Below, piece by piece: positions 7,687-15,387 of a stretch of DNA of 64,000 nucleotides. Position numbers and translations under genes: made by a program. Under the pieces are notes generated by a model. That model had not been told where the DNA came from and ran no database searches. It saw only the letters and a program-made list of their open reading frames with translations. Every line of letters starts with the position of its first letter. Within the stretch, counting starts at the first letter, position 1. This DNA is from CAJWKT01 sp964465375 (GTDB lineage Bacteria; Pseudomonadota; Gammaproteobacteria; Steroidobacterales; Rariloculaceae): positions 6,782 through 70,781 of the forward strand of contig CAYXIJ010000011.1 of NCBI GenBank assembly GCA_964465375.1, read 5' to 3'.

Positions 7687-8667
7687 CTATTTTTCTATTT
7701 GATCATAAATCCATTTGTAGGTCTTTTCTAGGCCTTCTTTTAGGCTGATTTTAGGTGACCAGTTAAATAGACTCTCAATTAAGGTGTTATCAGACGACCT
7801 TCCTCTCACACCCTTAGGGGCATCTAAATTATATTTTCTAGAAAGCCTAATATCTGCTATCTCTTCCACGATATCAACAAGTTCATTGATCGTTACCATT
7901 TCATCACTTCCGATATTTATCGGGTCTGAAATATCAGAGTTAAGCAACATCTGAGTTCCCTTAATGCAATCATCTATATACATGAAGCTTCTTGTTTGCT
8001 TTCCGTCACCCCAAATTTCTATCTCATGCTTCCCACTGAGTTTTGCCTCAATTACTTTACGACAAATGGCGGCAGGCGCTTTCTCTCGGCCGCCATCCCA
8101 CGTACCTTCCGGGCCATAAACATTGTGATACCTTGCCATCCTTGTTTTGATTTCGTAATCTTCCAGAAAATGCCTACACATCCTTTCGCTAAAAAGCTTC
8201 TCCCATCCGTAACCATCTTCAGGCATTGCTGGATAAGCATCTGACTCCTTTAGGCCAGGATTATCTGGGGTAAGCTGCTTATCGGCAGCATATACGCAGG
8301 CTGAGGACGCATAAAAATAACGGTCCACCCCCGAGTCGCAGGAAGCCATCAGCAAATGAGTATTAATTAAAGAACTAAGCATGCAGAGCGCCTTATTATT
8401 CTCAATAAAACCCATACCGCCCATATCCGCGGCTNNNNNNNNNNCATCAACCCCTCCCCCTCCGATTGCTTTCTTGCAATCTTCTATCGATTTCAAGTCT
8501 AAAACCTTATTATCAACCCCTGAAAATGACTGATACCATTCTTTCATGGGTTTTATATCAACGGCGATAATGGTCGAATAATTTTGCTCAATTAACTTGG
8601 CAACCATGTGGCCGCCTATGAAACCCCCTGCTCCCGCTACTAGAGCAGATTTACTATTACTATTCAT
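7687..8667 (-). CDS. GDP-mannose 3,5-epimerase homologue (GME-like SDR)
   Basis: This 326-residue extended SDR closely follows plant GDP-mannose 3,5-epimerase. It has AGAGGFIGGH at residues 11-20, AADMGGMGFI near 79-88, YASSACVY with Cys124, GYGWEKL with the Tyr153/Lys157 pair, GPEGTWDGGREKAPAA with Lys196, and WGDGKQTRSFMYIDDC. INIGSDEMV and GVRGRSSDN follow. Cys, Lys and Tyr match the catalytic residues of the Arabidopsis enzyme (Cys145, Lys217, Tyr174). GME oxidises C4, epimerises C3/C5 and reduces again. Because the gene is embedded with HddA/HddC/GmhB/GmhA2, the substrate may be GDP-D-glycero-D-manno-heptose instead of GDP-mannose; that is inference. A 10-base N run lies inside the gene and hides four residues just before AADMGG. 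Confidence 0.85.
   Translation of the reverse strand: MNSNSKSALVAGAGGFIGGHMVAKLIEQNYSTIIAVDIKPMKEWYQSFSGVDNKVLDLKSIEDCKKAIGGGGVDXXXXAADMGGMGFIENNKALCMLSSLINTHLLMASCDSGVDRYFYASSACVYAADKQLTPDNPGLKESDAYPAMPEDGYGWEKLFSERMCRHFLEDYEIKTRMARYHNVYGPEGTWDGGREKAPAAICRKVIEAKLSGKHEIEIWGDGKQTRSFMYIDDCIKGTQMLLNSDISDPINIGSDEMVTINELVDIVEEIADIRLSRKYNLDAPKGVRGRSSDNTLIESLFNWSPKISLKEGLEKTYKWIYDQIEK
8435..8444. other. Assembly gap (10 N) inside the GME-like gene
   Basis: Ten consecutive unknown bases. The frame is open on both sides. Family members have about five residues between the strand ending near GVD and the AADMGG motif, but only four are implied here. The real gap may therefore be 13 bases, with 10 N used as a placeholder. 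Confidence 0.95.
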
Positions 8668-8702
8668 TGTATGTCTTTTATTTAATTTTAATGGGAAGGA
8701 TA

Positions 8703-9410
8703 TTAAAGTTTAAATCCAGATTTAGCTGCATCATCATAAAACATTTTGACCGTTTCGAGAGAGTATTGATCTAGATCCTTACCGAGATCCTTTGTTGATT
8801 TAATAAGACTCGGGGTCATAGTGATTATATGGCAACCACAACGCTCTGCCTGCACTAAATTAAATACCTCTCTTGGACTTGCCCACAATATCTCTATTCT
8901 TTCGTGCTTCATGCACAAATCAACTGCAAATTTAACAATCGGCTCGGGATCAATACCAGCATTTGCAATCCTTCCAGAAAATATAGATATAATTGAATTT
9001 ATTTCTGGATTCAGAGAACCGTAGATACTTTGTATTTGTGTTTCCGTGAAAACTGCCGTCACGTTCAATTTTACCCCTTCATTACTTAGCCTCTCTATTA
9101 ATGAATAGGTTGGTATACCTTTTGTATTAGTTACGGGTATCTTCACAGAAACGTTTTCCCCAAGATCTCTTAGAATGAGAGCCTGCTCGTACATTTCACC
9201 CAAATCATCCGAAAAAACCTCAAAAGATATAGACTTTTTCTTAACCTTACTCAGCACATTTTTCGCAAAATCCAGATAATCCTTTACGCCCGCCTTTGCC
9301 ATAAGTGTAGGGTTAGTTGTAAAGCCATCAATAGAATCCATTTTATCCATTGCGACTATTTCGTCCACATCTGCACCATCAGCAAAAATTTTTATTCTAA
9401 ATTTTTTCAG
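8703..9410 (-). CDS. Small transaldolase (Fsa/TalC-MipB type)
   Basis: This is a class I aldolase-fold enzyme of the short transaldolase family (about 215-230 residues). Transaldolases make sedoheptulose 7-phosphate from fructose 6-phosphate and erythrose 4-phosphate, so it could feed the adjacent heptose pathway. Motifs are KIFADGADVDEI at the N-terminus, GFTTNPTLM, SFEVFSD, SVKIPVT with the Schiff-base Lys, LNVTAVFT and ISIFSGRIANAG. The first common start codon in frame is GTG at 9368, but that would delete the conserved KIFADGAD strand and its Asp. Reading upstream, CTG at 9410 has GGGAG 7 bases before it and restores LKKFRIKIFADGAD. ATA at 9395 is the alternative. The start therefore overlaps the end of the isomerase gene (stop at 9397-9399), suggesting translational coupling. 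Confidence 0.85.
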   Translation of the reverse strand: MKKFRIKIFADGADVDEIVAMDKMDSIDGFTTNPTLMAKAGVKDYLDFAKNVLSKVKKKSISFEVFSDDLGEMYEQALILRDLGENVSVKIPVTNTKGIPTYSLIERLSNEGVKLNVTAVFTETQIQSIYGSLNPEINSIISIFSGRIANAGIDPEPIVKFAVDLCMKHERIEILWASPREVFNLVQAERCGCHIITMTPSLIKSTKDLGKDLDQYSLETVKMFYDDAAKSGFKL

Positions 9411-10002
9411 TTTCAGACTCCCATTTCATTTGATTTTGGAGTAACAAAGGGTGTGAAACTAGCAAGTGCCAAACAACTGCTTGAAATGATTCCGTGTGTG
9501 GGGTAATTAGTGCTTCGTCTCGCGTGGGTACGACCAACACAAGATCACTTGATTGCTTTGAGTACCCGCCATCTTTTCCAACAACCCCCATTGTTACCGC
9601 ACCTAGTTCATTTGCATACTCAACACACCGGACTAAATTAATACTAATATTTTTTTCTCTATTTCCTCCGCCTACAGAGAATATGAAAAGAGCATCTTTT
9701 TCAGAAAAACGACTCACTTTCAGCCAATTAAGATACGAGCTCTCCCATCCATCATCATTAATTCTGGCAGTAAGCTCAGAAACATTATCTGTAGGCGTAT
9801 AGGCTTCTATATTTGCTATTTTCCTAAAATCATTGACAGCATGACTAGAGTGCCCCGCACCACCACCTGAGCCTATAAAAAATAATCTGCCTTTTCTATT
9901 TCTCAGATCTGCTAATGCCTGAGCTATAGTTTCTATGGCCTCAATGTCAATTGACTGACATATTTCTATCGACTGGTCGATATATCTCTTGGAAAAAGAC
10001 AT
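9397..10002 (-). CDS. gmhA2: Sedoheptulose-7-phosphate isomerase of GDP-heptose pathways (GmhA2-like)
   Basis: A SIS-domain isomerase of about 201 residues from the ATG at 10002. A TTG at 10023 would add seven residues, and neither start has a strong ribosome binding site. It carries FIGSGGGAGHSSHAVNDFRK, the form typical of isomerases in GDP-D-glycero-D-manno-heptose clusters such as the Campylobacter jejuni capsule locus. SVGGGNREKNIS, GKDGGYS and TPHTESFQAVVWHLL with the C-terminal His follow. The reaction is sedoheptulose 7-phosphate to D-glycero-D-manno-heptose 7-phosphate. It lies between gmhB and the transaldolase on the same strand, and its stop codon overlaps the transaldolase start region. 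With gmhB, hddC and hddA it completes a four-step pathway. Confidence 0.87.
   Translation of the reverse strand: MSFSKRYIDQSIEICQSIDIEAIETIAQALADLRNRKGRLFFIGSGGGAGHSSHAVNDFRKIANIEAYTPTDNVSELTARINDDGWESSYLNWLKVSRFSEKDALFIFSVGGGNREKNISINLVRCVEYANELGAVTMGVVGKDGGYSKQSSDLVLVVPTRDEALITPHTESFQAVVWHLLVSHPLLLQNQMKWESETEKI
9418..9422 (-). promoter_or_regulatory. Ribosome binding site for a probable CTG start of the transaldolase
   Basis: GGGAG on the minus strand lies inside the last codons of the upstream isomerase gene and 7 bases before CTG at 9408-9410. This spacing supports CTG as the start codon, which is needed to include the conserved first strand of the transaldolase. The alternative is the ATA codon five triplets later. 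Confidence 0.5.
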
Positions 10003-10044
10003 ATTTTGTATACTAGATGCCAAGGAGCTAAAACAGCCGGAACC

Positions 10045-10569
10045 TTACAGTAAATCAACCAGCGAGTCTATCGATGGGAACCCATCGAGAGGCGTGTTGT
10101 AGTTGGTTTTAAGAAGTGCCGCCTCAATTTTGGCGGCTCGTGCTGCTAGCATATCTTTGTGAGAATCACCCACGAGAAAACATTCATTTCTGATAAGGTC
10201 ATACTCTTTAATTGCCTTATTAATCATGCCTGGCAGTGGCTTCCTGCAGAGACATTTATCATCGTCATCATGAGGACAAAAAAGAATCTTTTCAATGAAG
10301 CAGCGTCTATTAATAATCTCATGAATATCTGATAAATCTTTCTTCTTCAATAAACCTCTTCTTATATCTGGTTGGTTCGTGACTATAAATAAATTTTTCT
10401 TATCTCTAAGACCTTTCACAAAATCTAAAAAATCTTGCCTAAAAATAAATTCATTTACGCTTCTAGGAGAGGAAACCACATTACCTCTCATAATCATCTC
10501 ATTCACAACCCCATCTCTATCCAAAAAAATATTTTTGTAACTATTTGCTAATTTTTTTTGGTAACTCAA
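10045..10569 (-). CDS. gmhB: D-glycero-D-manno-heptose-1,7-bisphosphate 7-phosphatase
   Basis: This 174-residue HAD-IIIA phosphatase removes the 7-phosphate from heptose 1,7-bisphosphate before nucleotidyl transfer. It shows IFLDRDGVVNEMI with both catalytic Asp residues, VTNQPDIRRG, the zinc loop FCPHDDDDKCLCRKPLPG (CPH with CLC) and VGDSHKDMLAA. Length is normal for GmhB. It overlaps the 3' end of hddC by 29 bases on the same strand, which indicates tight coupling in the operon. It is the second GmhB domain of the window; the first is fused to a kinase-like domain at 4.0-5.2 kb and is zinc-loop competent too. Confidence 0.9.
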   Translation of the reverse strand: MSYQKKLANSYKNIFLDRDGVVNEMIMRGNVVSSPRSVNEFIFRQDFLDFVKGLRDKKNLFIVTNQPDIRRGLLKKKDLSDIHEIINRRCFIEKILFCPHDDDDKCLCRKPLPGMINKAIKEYDLIRNECFLVGDSHKDMLAARAAKIEAALLKTNYNTPLDGFPSIDSLVDLL

Positions 10570-11233
10570 TTCTCGCTCTCTTAAGGCCTCTGATGCTTCC
10601 TATTTCATAAAATCTTTTTTTTGTTTCGAAAAACTGAATCTGATCAAGATCACAATATTTTTCATGAACTGATGATAAATCAAATGCTCTATGAAAACTA
10701 TCAAAATGATTTTTCTCAAAAATACTAAGGCCATAATCAACAAATTTTGATAATGGGTTTGGGTTTAATTTCCTGTATATAAATTTTTCACCTGTAAAGT
10801 AAACATTACTTTTATCGTAGCGCCCACTGTTTTTATATATAACCATTAGGGGACCATTTTTTGACATATAGGAATCACTGACTTTTGTAAATGATATATC
10901 TAAATAGGAATCTCCATACATAACAAAAAATGGTGTATCTATTTTTTGTGAAGCTTTTTTGACTGCGCCACCGGTACCAAGTAATGTATCTCCGTCAAAT
11001 GAAAAAGTTATATCTAAATTACCGTAATATTTCTTTTCAACGAAATTAACGACCTCTGACGCTAAATGTCCCAAGCACAAGGTGACGGATTTGATACCCT
11101 TTTCTTCAACTAAATTTAATTGGTGAAAAATAAATGGCTGGCCACTAATGGGTATCAAACATTTTGGCCTGTTAGCAGAAAACTCTCCAAGCCGGGTTGC
11201 TTTACCACCAGATAGAATAACAAGCGGATGCAT
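10541..11233 (-). CDS. hddC: D-glycero-alpha-D-manno-heptose 1-phosphate guanylyltransferase
   Basis: This 230-residue nucleotidyltransferase (GT-A-like) matches HddC, which makes GDP-D-glycero-alpha-D-manno-heptose from GTP and heptose 1-phosphate. Signatures are LVILSGGKATRLGEF with the glycine-rich loop, NRPKCLIPISGQPF with the Lys, LGTGGAVKKA and VMYGDSYLDI with the metal-binding Asp. The C-terminus GSIRGLKRAR is typical. Its start codon shares one base with the hddA stop (TGATG arrangement), and its 3' end overlaps gmhB. GDP rather than ADP as the nucleotide follows from the HddA/HddC pair, not from any single residue. Confidence 0.88.
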   Translation of the reverse strand: MHPLVILSGGKATRLGEFSANRPKCLIPISGQPFIFHQLNLVEEKGIKSVTLCLGHLASEVVNFVEKKYYGNLDITFSFDGDTLLGTGGAVKKASQKIDTPFFVMYGDSYLDISFTKVSDSYMSKNGPLMVIYKNSGRYDKSNVYFTGEKFIYRKLNPNPLSKFVDYGLSIFEKNHFDSFHRAFDLSSVHEKYCDLDQIQFFETKKRFYEIGSIRGLKRARIELPKKISK

Positions 11234-12213
11234 CAGACGTTGATAATTTCAGTTCCTGAATTAACAAAATTAAAATCTATAACACGAATTCCTTGTTCCA
11301 AAAATCTCCTTCTCAGGGTATTTGAGTGATCACATTGAAACAAAATAAAACCACCCCCACCGGCTCCAATAATTTTACCTCCATTGGATCCGTTGCTCAG
11401 GCCGAATTCGTATAGATCATCGATTTTACTATTGGACATAGCCTCTGATCTTTCTTTTTTTAGGAGCCAGTGCTCATGCAAAAGTTTTCCATAGCTGTCA
11501 AAATCTTTATTTTTCAGCAAAAGTGAAAATTCTTTTCCCATAGCTTTAACCTTGTCTAAATTTTTTATCATTGCATCATGATTAATTTCTGATTTTTCCT
11601 TTTGTTCCAATAAAATTGAAGAAGATTTTCTTGTCTTCCCTGTGTACACAAGAACTAAATTATTCTTTAAATCAACGTAATCATCCTCATTCTCATAAAG
11701 AACCTTGTTGGTAACCTTGCCGTCTTTCTTAAAAGTAAATTCTCTTATTCCGCCCCAAGAAGAGATATACTGGTCTTGCTTACCGATAGGCTCCTTAAGA
11801 ATATCTATCTCAATCTCACATGCTTTTTCGGCGATCTGATCAGGAGTAAGTCTCGTGCAACTCATATACGATATTCCATTTATTAAAGCCGTCGTAAAAG
11901 AACCTGAGGAACCCAGTCCGGTCCCAGCTGGAATATCTGCAAAACTGGTAATTTCGATGTTTGACCCATCTGGATAATATTTCTTCAATACTTCCCTAAT
12001 AATTGGGTGCTTTATGGAATCCACATCTTTGGTATTTTCAAATTTAGAATATTTGATTATAAATCCATCTGGGAAAATTCTATGAATGCCTATATAAATA
12101 AACTTATCAATAGCAGCTGAAATCAAAAAACCGCCTCTTTTAGAATAATAAGATTCTAAATCCGTACCGCCTCCCCCTAATGAAATTCTGAGCGGACTTC
12201 TAGAAATAATCAT
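11233..12213 (-). CDS. hddA: D-glycero-alpha-D-manno-heptose 7-phosphate kinase
   Basis: This 326-residue GHMP-superfamily kinase phosphorylates the anomeric position of heptose 7-phosphate with alpha configuration, feeding HddC. It begins IISRSPLRISLGGGGTDLESYY. It contains the ATP-binding DIPAGTGLGSSGSFTTAL and ends with GGKIIGAGGGGFILF. These are the three GHMP motifs, and the spacing is that of HddA. It is 12 bases downstream of a Gfo/Idh/MocA oxidoreductase on the same strand and shares a base with hddC. The set GmhA2-HddA-GmhB-HddC is the known route to GDP-heptose for S-layer and capsule glycans. Confidence 0.9.
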   Translation of the reverse strand: MIISRSPLRISLGGGGTDLESYYSKRGGFLISAAIDKFIYIGIHRIFPDGFIIKYSKFENTKDVDSIKHPIIREVLKKYYPDGSNIEITSFADIPAGTGLGSSGSFTTALINGISYMSCTRLTPDQIAEKACEIEIDILKEPIGKQDQYISSWGGIREFTFKKDGKVTNKVLYENEDDYVDLKNNLVLVYTGKTRKSSSILLEQKEKSEINHDAMIKNLDKVKAMGKEFSLLLKNKDFDSYGKLLHEHWLLKKERSEAMSNSKIDDLYEFGLSNGSNGGKIIGAGGGGFILFQCDHSNTLRRRFLEQGIRVIDFNFVNSGTEIINV

Positions 12214-12225
12214 TTCTGCAATCTT

Positions 12226-13200
12226 TCATTTTGTCTGCCTGTAAATGCTTTCTACAATTTGGTGTAATTTTATGAGATCGCCTGAAGATGAAAAATCGTT
12301 CCTTGTACCATTTATAGCGTCAATGAATGCTGAGATTTCATCCTTCCAAGAATTATCTTCTTCAGGAAAACTAAACTCCTCCACATCAGGTGGCCCTAAT
12401 TCCGATTTCATTTTGTATAGTATCAATTTTTCCTTTCCGTAACTCCTACCGAGACCGGTGATATGTAATTTTCCATGCTCGCAGAAAATCTCGAATGAAA
12501 ATTTATTCTTCCATTCGGTCCACGATGCATGCAGCCAGGCAAACGCTCCTGAATCATTGGATAAGGCAAAAAAAACATTATCTTCAACATCCGTATCCCA
12601 AAAATAGGTATCAATATGGCTATACTTACAAGTAACTTCCCCCAAAAAAAACCTTGATAAGTCAATCAGATGAGAGCCCTGATCAATTAATTCTCCACCC
12701 CCAGAAATCTCTCTGTTGCAGCGCCACTCATTTTCCATGCCAAATCTGCCCCCGTGTCCGTATGAGGCTCTCAGATATAAAATTTTCCCTAATATCTTTT
12801 GACTTATGATTTCTTTGGCGCGAAGTATTGCCGGATGAAACCTATGGTTAAAACCAATTCCTACGTCGACCTTATGATGCGAAGCCAACTGGTGTAAATC
12901 ATTAGCCTGATTTGCGTTGGTCACGCCCGGCTTTTCAACAAATAGATGAATCCCTGAAGTAATGACTTTTTTGCAAATCCCATACAATTCGCTATGAACA
13001 GTAGCTACTATAACGCAATCGGGATTATCCTGAAGAAGATCGTCAAAATTTTTATATTTTTTTAAATCGTAATCTTTTGATATCTTATGGAGTCTCTCCT
13101 TATCTGAGTCATAAATACCAGCTATTTCTTCATTGAGTTCAATCAAAGATTCGATTCTTTTTTTTCCAATTAGACCGCATCCAATTAATGCGAATTTCAT
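12226..13200 (-). CDS. Gfo/Idh/MocA family NAD(P)-dependent oxidoreductase
   Basis: This 324-residue protein has the GFO/IDH/MOCA Rossmann start KFALIGCGLIGKKRIESL, then DNPDCVIVATVH. The catalytic segment is HLFVEKPGVTN, with the EKP motif. GFNHRFHPAI and a C-terminal beta-sheet domain with SGGGELIDQGSHLIDL complete it; the SGGGxLxDxGxHxxD motif holds the general His. Relatives oxidise or reduce a carbon of nucleotide or free sugars (for example WlbA, KijD10). It overlaps the SDR gene by 4 bases (ATGA type) and precedes hddA. In an operon for GDP-heptose with an SDR, a Ugd-like protein and a GME homologue, it may tailor the heptose; this is inference. Confidence 0.82.
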   Translation of the reverse strand: MKFALIGCGLIGKKRIESLIELNEEIAGIYDSDKERLHKISKDYDLKKYKNFDDLLQDNPDCVIVATVHSELYGICKKVITSGIHLFVEKPGVTNANQANDLHQLASHHKVDVGIGFNHRFHPAILRAKEIISQKILGKILYLRASYGHGGRFGMENEWRCNREISGGGELIDQGSHLIDLSRFFLGEVTCKYSHIDTYFWDTDVEDNVFFALSNDSGAFAWLHASWTEWKNKFSFEIFCEHGKLHITGLGRSYGKEKLILYKMKSELGPPDVEEFSFPEEDNSWKDEISAFIDAINGTRNDFSSSGDLIKLHQIVESIYRQTK

Positions 13201-14084
13201 TTATCACCCCATTTTTTTTGTCTATCCTTTCCGACAATTCTTCTGAGAGTGTAGATATCTGAGGAATTTAGTTCCGCAATATGTTCAGGCCAAATTTCCC
13301 AATTATCCCAAACGGCGCTAATTAGCTTGCCACTGATACCATTGCTTTTTTCGCTTGCTAAAAATACAGCGAGCCTTGCTCCCACTTCTAGGGGCACCCC
13401 TCCTGTTACTTTTTGTTTTTTAGATTTTTCATAAAAGTCATAACCAACGGTGTCAGGCCCCGCCTCTAGGACCATTTCCAGCATTCTCGTATTTAGAGGT
13501 CCGGGCGCAATTGAATTTATATCAATATTGTAACCCCTTAATTCCTCGGCAAGTGTTTCTGCGTACCTCACAATAGCAGCCTTAGAACAAGCATACGCAC
13601 TTATGAAAGGAAGTGGGTTTGTTGCTCCTCCTCCAGATAATTGTATTATTTTCCCTTTCATATTTTTTTTCATAATGGGCACCACCAGACTTGACATATA
13701 CACGGATCCAAAAACATTAATCTGTAATGCCTGGATCCAATCATTCCAGTTTTCCTGGCTGACCTCACCGAATGGCCCATAAATACCAGCATTGTTAACC
13801 AAAATATCAATCTTTTGATGTTTGTTGACAACATCCGCAATAAATTCATCACACCTATTACTATCTGACACATCAACGGCCATACTAGATATAGACTGTG
13901 ACTTTCCAGCCATACCCTTAAACTCTGACTCGGCCAAACTTATTTTTCTTTTATCCCTGCCACATATACACAAAGACGCTCCTTGTAAAATAAATTGCTT
14001 TGCAATCTCAAAACCCAAACCTTCAGAAGCACCAGTGATAATGGCTACCTTCCCTTCGAGAAGATTCTCTTTAACTGTAGTCAT
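13197..14084 (-). CDS. Classical short-chain dehydrogenase/reductase
   Basis: A 295-residue SDR with the NAD(P) motif IITGASEGLGFEIAKQF near residues 14-30. VNNAGIYGPFG is the strand-4 NNAG, IQLSGGG supplies the catalytic Ser region, and YACSKAAIVRYAETLAEEL has the Tyr-x3-Lys pair. IDINSIAPGPLNTRM is the PG motif after strand 6. The C-terminal 45 residues extend past the core fold (GKLISAVWDNWEIWPEH). The substrate is unknown. It overlaps the Ugd-like gene by 14 bases and the Gfo/Idh gene by 4 bases, so these three redox genes are translated together and probably act on the same intermediate. Confidence 0.83.
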   Translation of the reverse strand: MTTVKENLLEGKVAIITGASEGLGFEIAKQFILQGASLCICGRDKRKISLAESEFKGMAGKSQSISSMAVDVSDSNRCDEFIADVVNKHQKIDILVNNAGIYGPFGEVSQENWNDWIQALQINVFGSVYMSSLVVPIMKKNMKGKIIQLSGGGATNPLPFISAYACSKAAIVRYAETLAEELRGYNIDINSIAPGPLNTRMLEMVLEAGPDTVGYDFYEKSKKQKVTGGVPLEVGARLAVFLASEKSNGISGKLISAVWDNWEIWPEHIAELNSSDIYTLRRIVGKDRQKKWGDK

Positions 14085-15378
14085 TTATATTTTGAAACCC
14101 CACCGAAAAATAATGATTATTAATTATCTTATTATTTTTTCTTAATAAGCCATTCTGATCTATGACTATTATTTTTGAATTCTTCTTAACTAAAAAATCA
14201 TGGCTAAACGCCTTATAGTCATCCCAAGGAGTTGCAATTAACAAAACATCAACATCAGTTAATGGGGCGACCGGATCTTTGCTTCTTTTGATGGCTTTTT
14301 CTATATGATCAGGTAGATTATCTGCTTTAGGGTCATGAGCAATAATTTTAGCCTTCTTGCTTATTAGCCACTCACATAACTCCAAAGAGAGCGATCCTCG
14401 TATCGAGCTAGTCTGAGGTTTGTACGTTAGTCCCCATATCAGCACAGTTATTCCATCTAATGCCGAAAATAGAGATTCTAATTTAGTTTTTATCCAATTT
14501 TTATGCAATTCATTACTAGCTAGAACCGAATTAATGAGGGGCGCATCTAGCTCACAAGACTTTGAAATTTTTTTGAGGTAATTCAAGTCCCTTGCTAAAG
14601 TTCCACCAGAAAAGGCAGATCCTGGGGAAAGGTAGGCATTCTTACCTATTCTACAATCACTCTTTAGTCCTCTTTCTACAGCCTTTGCATCTGCACCAAC
14701 CAACTCACAAATAGTAGATAGTTCATTTATGAAAACTACTGAGTTTCCCAAAAAAGAATTAATTGCGTGTTTAGTCATCTCAGCTGATTCTATGGACATC
14801 CACTCTAAATCATCTGATATCGATTGAAAAAAATTATTCAGGGAATTTGATTTAAAGTTTTTCCTATGCCCAATAATAATTCGATCAGGCCTTAGAAACA
14901 CTTTAATAGCGTCGCCTAACCGCAAATTCTCAGGAGATGAAACAAAATTAAATATCTTTTTAGAAAGCCTATCTTTTGCCAAATCTTCAATCTTTCTAAC
15001 GGAGCCTACTGGAAGTTGTGATGAGATGATTACGGTCGTACCTGATGCAATGGATTCTAACAACTTTAAGGTTTTAGATATCACATAATTTTCATCAGCA
15101 ACATTTTCTTCGTTAATTGGCGTATCAATAGTTACCCAAACAAAATCTATATCACTTGGTATTTCCTCGTAGTTATTCGTAAATAATAGGTTCTCCGCTG
15201 AAAGACCCTTGCGAATTAATTTATCAAGACCTGCCTCAAATATCGGTGCTCTACCAGATTTAAGTTTTTTTATAGTATTAACATCATCATCAATTCCGAT
15301 AACTTGATGCCCAAGAGAAGCTAGGCATGCAGATGTAACAGAGCCAAGGTGCCAAAGTCCAAAAACACAAACTTTCAT
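14071..15378 (-). CDS. UDP-glucose/GDP-mannose dehydrogenase family protein lacking the catalytic cysteine
   Basis: This 435-residue member of the UDP-Glc/GDP-Man 6-dehydrogenase family has N-terminal NAD-binding VCVFGLWHLGSVTSACLAS, TPI, SSQLPVGS, SSPENLRLG with Glu151, and EMTKHAINSFLGNS with the conserved Lys203 and Asn. The C-terminal domain has VLIWGLTYKPQTSSIRGS. At the position of the catalytic Cys, where canonical enzymes read GGSCFPKD, this protein reads FSGGTLARDLNYL, so Cys is Thr260. Without that Cys the usual thiohemiacetal second oxidation of C6 to a carboxylate should fail. The protein may do a single oxidation, another dehydrogenation, or be inactive. The canonical paralogue at 62.5-63.9 kb keeps its Cys263. 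It is an operon partner of SDR and Gfo/Idh genes. Confidence 0.82.
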   Translation of the reverse strand: MKVCVFGLWHLGSVTSACLASLGHQVIGIDDDVNTIKKLKSGRAPIFEAGLDKLIRKGLSAENLLFTNNYEEIPSDIDFVWVTIDTPINEENVADENYVISKTLKLLESIASGTTVIISSQLPVGSVRKIEDLAKDRLSKKIFNFVSSPENLRLGDAIKVFLRPDRIIIGHRKNFKSNSLNNFFQSISDDLEWMSIESAEMTKHAINSFLGNSVVFINELSTICELVGADAKAVERGLKSDCRIGKNAYLSPGSAFSGGTLARDLNYLKKISKSCELDAPLINSVLASNELHKNWIKTKLESLFSALDGITVLIWGLTYKPQTSSIRGSLSLELCEWLISKKAKIIAHDPKADNLPDHIEKAIKRSKDPVAPLTDVDVLLIATPWDDYKAFSHDFLVKKNSKIIVIDQNGLLRKNNKIINNHYFSVGFQNINDYS

Positions 15379-15387
15379 AGATTTCGT

